In this document: piece by piece, positions 34,421-45,900 of the stretch
How positions within the stretch are numbered: the first letter of the stretch is position 1
How the letters are laid out: each line of letters opens with the position of its first letter
NCBI RefSeq assembly: GCF_030997045.1
Contig: NZ_CP116899.1
Coordinates: forward strand, 3,248,001-3,312,000
Length of the DNA stretch: 64,000 nt
Source: Microbulbifer sp. TB1203
GTDB lineage: Bacteria; Pseudomonadota; Gammaproteobacteria; Pseudomonadales; Cellvibrionaceae
Direction of reading: 5' to 3'
Notes under the pieces: generated by a model
Databases searched by the model: none
Seen by the model: only the letters and a program-made list of their open reading frames with translations
What the model was told of the DNA's origin: nothing
Position numbers and translations under genes: made by a program

Positions 34421-34526
34421 GACCCGGTTCTGAATGGCGTTTTGCGTATTCAAGCACAGGCTGTATGCTGGGCTCGCCACATATAACTCAGTACGCAAAC
34501 ACTGATCATTCTGAACACCACCAAAT

Positions 34527-34560
34527 AACAAAGCGGCTGCCTTAAGGCAGCCGCTTTGTT
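34527..34560. terminator. Bidirectional terminator
   Basis: A perfect 34-base palindrome (AACAAAGCGGCTGCC, TTAA, and the reverse complement) gives a 15-base stem with A-rich entry and TTTGTT exit on both strands. It separates the plus-strand lipoprotein gene (stop 34420) from the minus-strand TpsA tail copy (stop 34626). Confidence 0.85.
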
Positions 34561-34625
34561 ATCAGTTGCAAGTTACAGAGCAGCATCCTGAAAGCCGGGA
34601 TGCTCACCAAACGGGATATCCGGGA

Positions 34626-36660
34626 TCATCCTCCCGCATTCCCTGGCGCCAGCGCTGTACGTTTACCTTCCCGCTCAGACGGCTTTTCATCCTCTTCAAA
34701 CTCTTCGGGCCCGTGCGGCAATTCAACCTCATCGCCGGGCGCCGTCGATGCGGCCACAGGCAGCAGTTCTCCCCCGCTTATCCGCATTTCCGGTGTATTG
34801 ACCGCGTCCACGCCGGTGCTGTATGGGTTTACCGCGCTGAAAATACCCGGGTCCACCTGAACAAAATCCTCGACAGCGTTTTGCACCGCGGACTTGAGCC
34901 CCTGGGCAGCCTGGGCCCCGGCTACAGACTGCAGCTGGTTACCCGTACCGGTAAAGGCTGGCACACCACCAACAAAGTCCGGCTCAAAATAACTCAGTGA
35001 AATGATGTCGACCGACTCCGACACATCCATGCGCAGGGGGTTGATCGCGCTGCCGATGATGCTCCATTGCTCCAGTTCAGAGCCCAGATTCACCGTTCCG
35101 GCCGTCAGGTGGGTATCGCCAAAGGTTTCCGCGGTAAGGCTGCCGAAGCTGGCGCTGTTCAACGTGATATTGCCGCGGCCTGCGTTGATCTCGTCGATAA
35201 CCAGATCGCCCTGGGCCAGTACGGCGACATCGATATCGTCTCCGGAGGTATGGATAGCAATTATATTCACATCGGTTTCGATATCGACATTACCGGAGAT
35301 GACCAGATCCGCGCGGTTTGCCTGCAAATCCCCGCCAATGGTTTCCGTACCCATACTGGTAATGGTGAGGTCGCCGCTGCCGTCATACCCCAAGCGCATA
35401 CCGCTGCCGGTGAACAGAATTCCGGCACCATTGCGGTTAAAGCTGGCCGAACTGTTGCCACCACTTACGAAATCAAAGTTCTGGTCGGTTTCCAGGGTCA
35501 GGCTGCCGGTGTTGTTGTCCAGCCACTCGAAGCCGGAGAACTGGAAGTTCCCAACCTGATCACCACTGCCGGAAATCTGCCAGGTCTTGCCGGCGATATT
35601 GAATTGGAACTGGTCATCGCCGCTGCCGCCGTCGAGCATTACCTCCTGGCTGCTGTCGGCATCGACCTGCAGCAGATCATTGCCCTCGCCCAGGGATAAC
35701 GTCTCCAGGCTGGTTCCGGCAAGCAGTACCGTATCGTTACCTGCGCCGCTATCTATTGACGTAAATTCACCGCCGGAAAGGGTGAACCGGTCGGCACCGC
35801 TACCCGCGACTATCGACTCCACGCCATTGAAGACCAGCGATTCCCCATCGCTACTGATAGTGCCCTGGGAGGCATTTACCGACCACTGCGTATCTATATC
35901 CGCACCGTGAAGTACATCCGTTCCGCTTCCGGCGGTGAAGCTGTTCAGGCCAGCGAATGTAGTTCCACCGACGGACATGGTGTCCAGGCTGCTGAAAGTG
36001 TATTCACTGTCGATATCCTGCCCTACGTAGGTTCCGGTATTGTTGACCAGCTCCAGGTCCTCGAACAGCACCGTTATGCTGTTGACTTCGGCCTGGGCAC
36101 TGCCATCTACCAGTGCGTCGTCGCTGCTCACCGAGGTCCAGTTGGCGCCGCTGGAATTGACGGTATCCGCACCTCCGCCCGCACCTACGGTCTCGAGGCC
36201 GCTGAAACTGATACCGGCAACGCTGATGTCTCCGGAGCTTGCCAGCTCGAAATTGTCCGCGGCGGCAGTGCCCTGCAACAGGTCACTGCCGCCGCCGGCC
36301 GCCACCCGGGCAACGCCTTCGAATGCCATACCGGCGACGCTCAGAGCCCCCTCGCCCGCGAGGGCAAAGGTCTCGCTATTGGCAGTGCCGCTCAAGAGCG
36401 CGTTAGCGGTGATCACCTGGTCGATACCCGACAAGGTGACGTCGTTGACGACCAACTCCCCGTCGGTCCCGGTCAGCTGCCAGTCGGTAGCATTACTGCT
36501 TACGGAATCTCCCGTGTCGGCGCCAGCGACGACACTGCCAACCGAGAAGAAGTCGATTCCGCGCACACTGAGTGATTGTCCGGTGTCATCCAGTACAAAG
36601 TTATCGTCAGCGTTGTTAGTGGCCGCATCGACCAGAACATCGCTTCCCGAGTCTGAAAAA
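34626..36660 (-). pseudogene. Detached second copy of the TpsA C-terminal region
   Basis: This minus-strand frame codes about 678 residues that align throughout with the last part of the intact TpsA. Examples are DVLVDAATNNADDNFVLDD against NVDAATNNRSDDFVL, GEGALSVAGMAFEGVARV against GEGALSVSGMAFEGIAEV, and FGSLTAETFGDTHLT against FGSLTAETYGDTHLT. There is no signal peptide or TPS domain. The first internal ATG is at 36566, but the homology extends upstream to about 36660 without a start codon, so the left end is a recombination joint and not a gene start. The frame is intact, so it could serve as a donor for exchange with tpsA. Its C-terminal tail differs from that of TpsA. Confidence 0.8.
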
Positions 36661-36931
36661 CCGCGTAGGTCACCTCCACGCTGCCAAAGGTTTGCCGGTG
36701 ACTGAATCCGTCGCTGATATTGCTGGCGGATTCGAAGCCGGCAGCCTTGGATTTCAGCTCGGTCACCTTCACAGCCAATAGCCTGCCCTCTTCGGTAGAG
36801 GTGTCCACCAGGTCCATAAAACGCCTCAACAGGCCTTTATCGATAAAGACCGCCTTACCCTCATGCCCCTTGGTACTCGGGTGAAAATAAACGAACCCGC
36901 GGTAATCCTTCTGGTGTACTACTCCGGACAT
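36500..36931 (-). CDS. Small unrecognised protein ending in the TpsA-tail junction
   Basis: Starting at ATG 36931, 38 bases past the tpsA stop, the frame reads MSGVVHQKDYRGFVYFHPST, then HEGKAVFIDKGLLRRFMDLV and GRLLAVKVTELKSKAAGFES. I do not recognise a family. The first 90 or so residues look like genuine coding sequence. After about 36660 this frame overlaps, in another frame, the TpsA-like sequence described for 34626-36660, so its last 50 residues (to 36500) are probably an artefact of the joint. The original gene was probably cut by insertion of the tail copy. TTG or GTG starts slightly upstream are possible. Confidence 0.4.
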   Translation of the reverse strand: MSGVVHQKDYRGFVYFHPSTKGHEGKAVFIDKGLLRRFMDLVDTSTEEGRLLAVKVTELKSKAAGFESASNISDGFSHRQTFGSVEVTYAVFQTREAMFWSMRPLTTLTITLYWMTPDNHSVCAESTSSRLAVSSLAPTREIP

Positions 36932-36969
36932 TTCAATAATTCCCACTAAACTGCTTGCCAAAATTCTCT

Positions 36970-39900
36970 TTACCGACCGCCAGATACCCGCGCGCCGTCA
37001 ACCGAAGGCAAGTCTTCGCGCATGCGCTCCTCCAGGTCGTCCTCGTCTTCTTCCGCAGCAGGCCCGTAAACCGGATGCAGGCCGTCGGCGTTCAACGCCA
37101 TTTCCGGTGCATTCACCACCTCCACACCGGCGCTGTACGGCGGCACGGCGGTGAAGATGCCCGGGTCTACTTGGGTGAAGTCTTCCACTGCATTCTGCAC
37201 GGCAGACTTGAGGCCTTGGGCGGCCTGGGCACCGGCTATGGACTGCAGTTCGTCACCCCTGGCGCTGAACGCGGGGACCTGATTAATGAAGTCCGGCTGG
37301 AAGTAAGTGATGGAAACGATATCCACGGATTCGGTAACGTCCATGCGCAGCGGATTGATGGCGCTGCCGATTACAGACCACTGCTGCAGCTCGGAGCCGA
37401 GCTGCACGGTGCGCCCGGTGAGGTGGGTATCGCCGTAGGTTTCCGCGGTGAGGCTGCCGAAACGGGCACTGTCGATGGCGATAGTGCCGTTCCGACCCGC
37501 GTTGATCTCGTCGATCACCAAGTCTTGTTCGGCGACTACCACAATATCGATATCGCCACTGCCCTGAATGTTCAGCACTTCGACATCGGTGGTGATATCC
37601 ACATCGCCGGCGGTGGTGAGATCCAGCCTTTTCGCCTGGGCGCCCCCGCCGATGGTCTGGTTGCCGATATTGACGATGTTCACATTGCCGCTGCCGTTGT
37701 AGTGCATACGCATATCGCTGCCGGTGAAGTGAAGGCCGGCGCTGTCGCCCAGGAAGAAATCAAAGGCCTGGTCGGTTTCCACGTTCAGGTTGTCACTGCC
37801 GTTCTCCACCAACTCGAAAGCGGAGAACTGGAAGCTACCAACGCTGAAGTCGTCACTACTGAAGATCCGCCAGGTTTTGTCGTCGATGCGCAGCTGGAAT
37901 TCATCTTCGCCGCTGCCGCCGTCGAGTGCGACGCTCTGGCTGCTGTCGCTGTCCACCTGCAACAGGTCGTTGCCGTCGCCCAGGGACAAGCTCGCAATAG
38001 CAGTGCCGGTAAGCAGAACCGAATCGCTGCCGGCGCCGGTATCGAGGGTGGCCAGTTGCCCGCCGGAGAGGATGAACTGATCCACGCCGCTGCCGGCGAA
38101 AATCGATTCGAAGCCGCTGAACACCAGGGAAGCGCCTTCGCTGGTCACCAAGCCGCCGCCGGTGTCCAGGCTCCAGTTTGCGTCTATGTCCGCGGCGAAG
38201 AACGCATCGTTGCCACTGCCGGCCACGATGGACTCCAGATCCGCGAAAGCTACGCCACCGATGGTGGCGGAATTCAGGTTGTCGAATAGGTATTCACCAT
38301 CAATATCCAGGCCTGCGTAGCTGCCGGCGCCGTTGACCTGTTCAAGGTTCTCAAACAGGACTTCCAGGCTGTTGATGGCGGCCACCGCGCCGCCTTCGAC
38401 CAGGGCATCACCGCTGGCCACGGAGGTCCAACTCGCGCCCTCGGCATTGACGGTATCTCCGCCGCCCCCAGCGTCAACGCTTTCCACGCCGCCGAAGCGG
38501 ATACTGGCAACGCTGATATCGCCGCTGCCAGCCAAGTCAAACTCATCGGCGCCGCCAGTGCCCTGCAGCGAGTCTCTGCCCGAGCCAGCCTCCACTTCGG
38601 CAATGCCTTCAAAGGCCATGCCGCTTACGCTGAGCGCCCCCTCGCCGTTGAGGGCGTAGTGTTCGGCGGTACCACTGCCCCGCAGGAGGGCATTTTCGGT
38701 AAAGACCCGATCCATGCCGGTGAAGCTGACACCGCCGGTGGAAACTTCACCTTCGGTGTTCTCGCCACCTGCAAGCTGCCACTCGCCAGCGCTGCTGGTA
38801 ACTGCGTCGCCACCATCGGCACCGGCGCTTACGTTGCTGACGGAGGCGAACTCGATTGCGCGCACGGTCAGAGCGCCACCCTCCAGAACAAAGTCGTCGC
38901 TCCTGTTATTGGTGGCGGCATCAACGTTCAGGGCACTACCGCTGATCGTATCGACGTTGGCAAACTGAATGCCGGATGCTGAAGCGGAGCGATTGTCCGC
39001 ACCAAGCACCCAGGTTTCACCGTCTATGGAAACCACACTGTTCGCGCCGCCCGCGGCGTCGACTAGGCTCACGGTATCGAACTGGATGCCCTTGGCGGTG
39101 ACCTGATTGGCCGCGCTCACGGTAAATTGCTCGGCGGCAGCGGAACCGGTCAGTACGCCATTGCCGCCGCTGGCGACATCCAGGCCGGTGAAGGCCATTC
39201 CGGCGTGCCTGAGCGCCTTATCGCTTTCGTCCAGTTCCCAGCCGGATTCACCCAGGCCCTGCACGGTATCTTCGCCCCCGCCCGCAGCCACGGAAGTGAC
39301 ATCTTCGAAGCGGATATCGTAGCTGTCGAGTTCGCCGGTGGCGGCGATGGTGAAAGAGTCCGCACCGCCGGTTGCGCTGAGGGCGCCGGTGCCGCTGACC
39401 GTTTCGATATTACTGAAAGCAATCTCTCCGGCAGTGGCCGCCTTGCTGCCGGTTACGGCAACTGCGCCCAGGGCACTAACTGTATCTGCACCCACTCCGG
39501 TATTGGCGCTGACGAGGCCGCTGAATTGCTGCCCCGTGGCTTCCAGGCGCACGGCGTCGGCGGCAGTCATGGTGAAATGGTCATCCGCGTCGCTAGCGGT
39601 CAAGTCGGCGCCCACACCTTCATACATCTCGGTATTGCTGAAGAGGATGCCGTCGTGGGTAACCGCCCCATTACTGCTCAACTGGTAGCCGATGCCATTG
39701 CGGCCGACCACTCTGTCGCCACTGCCCGCTGCCGCGTCCAGGGTATCGATGCCGGAAATGGTGAGACCGTAAATCCTGAGGCTGCTGTCCGCGAGCAGGG
39801 TGAATTCGTCGTCAGCGACGGTGCCCTCAAGGTCTGCGGCGGTCAGGGTTTCGACACCGGTGAAGTTGATGCCGCTGGTGCTGAATGCCCCACTGCCGTC

Positions 39901-42900
39901 AGTGAGGGTAACGGTTTCCAGCGCGGCCAGATCATCGCCGCCCGCCTGAGCCTGCACTTCGGCCAAGTCGCTGAAGAAGCGCAAGCCGTCCACGGAAACC
40001 GATCCACTTGCGGTCACCGCATAATCAGAACTAGCAATGCCGCCCTGCAGGATACCGTTGCCACCTGAGAAGGATTCCACAGCGGAGAAGGTAATGCCCG
40101 CGTGTTCCACATCCAGACCGTTGTCCCGGAGCACCCAATCGCGGTTGGTAACGGCACTATTGACGGTGTCCCTGCTGCCGGTATCGGCGACGATGGACAC
40201 ATCGCGGAAATCAATACCGGCGGCCGTGAGTTTGTTCTCACCGGTCACAGAAATTGCATCCACGCCGCCGGAGGTGTTCAGTGTGGGAACGCTGGCACTG
40301 TCGATGCCGGTAAACAGCAGGTCGCCATCTTCCAACTGGTTGTTGGCATCGTTCAGGGAGAGTGTCGCGGTGTAGTCTTCGCCGAAGTTCAGGTCGCTGG
40401 TTCCCGCACGGGCGTTTACCTGAGCCATGCCGCTGGCGCGCATGCCCCAGACATCGACCACGCCCTCCGATATCAGGGTAAAGTTTTCCGTTACGCTGGC
40501 ATCGTCTATGCCCAGAAGATTTGCATTGACGGTGATCAGTTCCTCCATGTTCAAGAAGGTGATGCCGTTATTCTCGGCCGAATGTTCACCCTTCAGGTAC
40601 CAGTCGAAACCGTCGGCGCCGGTTACCCTGTCATTTCCGCCCAAGGCATCGATTGTGCCAAAGCTGTCAAAGGCGATACCACTGATCTTGACGCCGCCAC
40701 TCTCGGTAACGCTGAATACATCATTGCCATCGGTGGCAGACACATCGAAACCACTGCCGGTACCAACTTCAATGTCAGAGAAGGTAATGTCGAAGACGGA
40801 AAGGGTCTCGTCCCCTGTAATCTGTGCATTGCCATTGGAGACCTGAACCGTATCCTCATCGTCGCTGGCATCGACGCTGCCAAGGCCAGTAAAGATCATA
40901 TCGTAAATGGAAACTTCCACCTGGTCTCCGCTTTGGGACACATCGAAAGTATCCGCGCCGGCGGTACCGCGCAGATCGGTGGCCTTCACATTCGTCATGC
41001 CACTGAAAGTGAGGATTTCATCTTCGTTTGTCAGTGCATTCTTGGCGCCACTCAGCACCAGGGTGCCGCTGTAACCTTCGGCCGCGAGAGTATCGGTGCC
41101 GCCATTGCCATTTACAGAAGTGAGGCCGGTGAAAGTACGCCCGTCCACTTCCACTGATTCAACTTCCACGCCAGTGGAATAAGTGAAGGTCTCATTCCCA
41201 GTGGTGGCCACCAGCGCCGCCTTCAAACCTTCGAAGAACTGGACGCCGGTGAAGTTGATGCCGTCGTGCGTGACGGAACCATCGTCGTTCAACTGATAGC
41301 CTTGGGCAGTTCGGCCCGCCACGGTATCGCCGTCGCTGCCGGCATTCAGGGTGTCGATATCGGAAATGGTAAGACCGTAGATACTGAGCTTGCTGTCACC
41401 TTCCATCTGGAATTTGTCAGCATTCCCGGTTCCCACCAAGTCGGCGGCATTCAGGGAAACAATACCGGTAAAGTCGATATCGCTTGTGTGGAATGCGCCG
41501 TTGCTGTCTGTCAGGGAGACTTTATCAATGGTGGCCAGGCTATCCTCGCCCCCCTGAGCCTGCACCTCGCCCAAGCCGCTGAAGGAACGGATCTCGTCTA
41601 CGGTCAGCGCGCCGCTGTCGGTGATTGTATAGCTGGAGCTGGCTGAGCCGCCCTGCAGGATGCCGTTGCCTCCGGAGAAGGATTCCACTCCGGAGAAGAT
41701 GATGCCCGCGTGGGTAACGTTCAGGCTGTCATCTGCGAGAGACCACCCAAAGGCAGCGGCGGTGCTGCTCAGTGTGTCGCTGCCGCCGGTATCGGTAACT
41801 GAGGTGAGGTCGGTAAAGTCGATATCGGCAACGCTAAGGGCTCCCAGATCGGTAACATCAAAATCTTCTACGTCGCCAGAAGTCTGCAAGGACTCAACCT
41901 GAACACTATCGATACCGCTAAACACCAGGTCACCAGCAGTAACGGCCTTACTGCCGGACAGAGAGAGCCCGCCGTCATAAACCAGGGCATTCAGGCTATC
42001 GGTACCACCGCCCGCAACTACCCTGGTCATGCCTTCCACATCCATACCCAGGACATCGATATGACCGTTTTGCAACAGCACAAAGTCATCGCTTCCATCT
42101 TGCGAGTCGACCTGGGTGGTGCCCATCAGGCCGCCCTCGGCCGCTATCAGAAATTCTACGTTTTCAAAGGTGATGCCGTTGTTTTCGGCTTCCTTCCACC
42201 CCAACAAAGTCCAGTCTTTACCTGTAGCTCCGGTTACCGTGTCGTTCCCACCCAGGGCATTGATTGTGCCAAAGCTGTCAAAGACGATACCACTGATCCT
42301 GACACCGCCACTCTCGGTAACGTTGAATACATCATCACCATTGGTGGCAGAAACGTCGTAACCACTACCGGTACCAACTTCAATGTCGAAGAAGGTGATA
42401 TCGAAAACGGAAACCGTCTCTTCTCCTGTAATCTGTGCGTTGCCATTGGAGATATTGACCGTATCGTTATCGTCACTAGCATCGACGTCGCTGAGGCCGG
42501 TAAAGGTCATATCGTAAATGGAAACTTCCACCTGGTCTCCGCTTTGGGACACGCCGAAAGTATCCGCGCCGACGGTACCGCGCAGATCGGTGGCCTTCAC
42601 ATTCGTCATGCCACTGAAAGTGAGGATTTCATCTTCGTTTGTCAGTGCATTCTTGGCGCCACTCAGCACCAGGGTGCCGCTGTAACCTTCGGCCGCGAGA
42701 GTATCGGTGCCGCCATTGCCATTTACAGAAGTGAGGCCGGTGAAAGTACGCCCGTCCACTTCCACTGATTCAACTTCCACGCCAGTGGAATAAGTGAAGG
42801 TCTCATTCCCAGTGGTGGCCACCAGCGCCGCCTTCAAACCTTCGAAGAACTGGACGCCGGTGAAGTTGATGCCGTCGTGCGTGACGGAACCATCGTCGTT

Positions 42901-45900
42901 CAACTGGTAGCCTTGGGCAGTTCGGCCCGCCACGGTATCGCCGTCGCTGCCGGCATCCAAGGTGTCGATACCGGAAATGGTGAGATCGTAGATACTGAGC
43001 TTACTATCACCTTCCATCTGGAATTTGTCAGCATTCCCGGTTCCCACCAAGTCGGCGGCATTCAGGGAAACAATACCGGTAAAGTCGATATCGCTTGTGT
43101 GGAATGCGCCGTTGCTGTCTGTCAGGGAGACTTTATCAATGGTGGCCAGGCTATCCTCGCCCCCCTGAGCCTGCACCTCGCCCAAGCCGCTGAAGGAACG
43201 GATCTCGTCTACGGTCAGCGCGCCGCTGTCGGTGATTGTATAGCTGGAGCTGGCTGAGCCGCCCTGCAGGATGCCGTTGCCTCCGGAGAAGAATTCCACT
43301 CCGGAGAAGATGATGCCCGCGTGGGTAACGTTCAGGCTGTCATCTGCGAGAGACCATCCAAAGGCAGCGGCGGTGCTGCTCAGTGTGTCGCTGCCGCCGG
43401 TATCGGTAACTGAGGTGAGGCCGCTAAAGTCGATATCGGCAATACTCAGGGCGCCCTGGCCGGTGACCTGTAAACTCTCCGGATCAGCGGTGGTCTCCAG
43501 AGCATTAACCTGAGCGCTATCGATGCCGGTAAATTCCAGGTCTCCGGCTTTAACCGCCTTGCTGTCGGACAGCGAGAGACCGTCGACGTAAGCCAGGGCA
43601 TTCAGGCTATCGGCGCCGCCGCCCGCAACCACCCGGGTCATACCTTCCACATCCATACCCAGGACATCGATATGACCGTTTTGCAGCAGCGTGAAGTTAT
43701 CGCTTCCATCTTGCAAGTCGACTTGCGTGGTGCCAAACAGGCCCCCACCCTCTACCGCAATCAGGAATTCTACGTTTTCAAAAGTGATGCCGTTGTTTTC
43801 AGCTGTCTCCCAGCCCAATAAAGTCCAATCTTGCCCTGTAAAGCCGGTTACTGTATCGTCCCCGCCCTTGGCATCAATAAAATCAAACCCTTCAAAACGA
43901 ACCCCGTTGACTTCAACAGCGTCTTCCCCGACGACTGTCAACTCATCGTTCTGATCAGAGGTTATTACTTCGTAGTCACTACCGGTAACCCATTCGATAC
44001 TGCTGAAATCAATCTGATCGAATACTCGCGCAGTTCCTGACCACCAATCCCATTCATAAGTTCCGCCGGTAACTTCGACTCTATCCCATTCAAAACCCGA
44101 CCCCGCGTCGACTTCCGTCAGGCCGGTAAAGTTCATTTGATAAGAGGATGTAGTCAGTTCTCCATTTACAACGCGAACGTTGAAAACATCCGCATTTTCA
44201 GTCCCTTCCAAAGAAGTGGCGACCACATTTTCCATACCCGCAAACGCCAGTGTCTCATCCTTGGTTTTCAGCCCTTGGGGCTCACCCGTCAGGACGAGCC
44301 AATCACTGTAAGCGCCCGCATTCAGGTTGTCACCGCCTCCGCCATTCACGGAAGAAAGACCGGTAAACTTAATATCGTCCACTTGTACGGTTGTAGAACC
44401 ATCATTGGTCAGGGTATAGGTTTCCAACGTTGCGGCATCACCGGTAAGAACCGAATCTTCCGCGCTCACCGAATACTTACCGACAAAAGTAATCCCGCTA
44501 CTTTTTGCTTGGCCGGACGTACCATTCAGGGTCCAGCCGTCTCCCGCTACGCCAATCACAGTGTCGCCCTCACCGAGATCGCTGATAGTGGTGATGTCGG
44601 AGAAAGCAATATTGTTGGCCTTGACCTTATTCGTGTCCTGAATGATAAATTCGTCAGCGATGCCCGAGACCTGAATCGTGCCGTTGGTCACCTCCTCGAT
44701 ATCACTGAAGAGGATATCGAGGATCTTGGCTTCGCCATTCTTTCCGGTAAGGGTTGCTGCACTGGAAGTCTGCAGCGCTACGGTGTCCGTTACCTCACCA
44801 CTGCCGCCATCGACGGAGGACAGGTTCTGGAAAGTCAGCCCGTGAACCTGGACATCCCCATTGTCCCGCAGGTCGAAAGTCTCCGCGCTGCCGGTGCGAC
44901 CAACCAGGCCCGCACCGTCGGAGGCCGCAAAGGTACTCACGCCCGCCAAGGTGATGCCGTTGTTTTCTACCTCGCCGGCGGCTGCTTCCAGCAGCCAGTT
45001 TGCGCCCGCAGCGCCAGTGGCGCTGCCACCGGCTCCAGTCCCGGCATCCGTATATTCCAACCGGTCCAATCCATTGGCGGTAATGGCGTCAAAGGTCAGT
45101 ATATTTGCACCAGCTACCTCAAAAGCGAGGCTATCCCCGGCGACTGTCAGTGTGTCATTTCCGTCGCCAGCGTTGATGGTCGAAACGCCTTTGAAGCGAA
45201 TCGTAGCGTCTGCAAGGATACTTTTGGCATTGAGATCACCTGAAGAATCCAGGGAAAATAAATCGTTTCCACTGGTGCCGGCCAGGACATTGCTATCGGC
45301 AGTTTGAATACTGGTAAAGGCTAGATCCAGGCCGTTGGCCTTTACTTCGTAATCATTGACTGTGATCTCCAGGCCCGCGACATAAAGCAGCGCATCCAGA
45401 TTGTCGTCACCATCGCCGCCGTTTACCGTTCTCAGGCTGCCATAAACAACATCACCCGCTATTACGCCGCCATCGGTATTGAGAGTGAAATTGTCCGCGC
45501 TATCGGTACCCGTCAAGGTACCGAACTTAGTATCTACAAATTCTATACCGGAAAATGAAATCCCGTTGTTCTCGACCGTGTCCAGTTCCCACTCAGAACC
45601 AGCAAGGCTGGTTACGGTATCGTTGTCACCAGTCGCTTCCTGAGCAACGACGCTGGTAACTCCGGAGAACTCAATGCCATTGGCCTCGACATTCGAAACC
45701 CCATCCAAAATCACAAAAGCATCGCTGCCAACTGTGCCATTGAGAGTGGAAGTGGTAACGGAAACCAGGCCCCTAAAGAGAATACCGTCATTGTACTTAA
45801 CTGCGTTGGCATCGCCTGTCAGGGAGACAGCATCGGCTTCGAAACTGGAATTAGTAGCAGTAAAGTCCGTGATATCAACAAAGGAGATCTGGCTGCCGAC

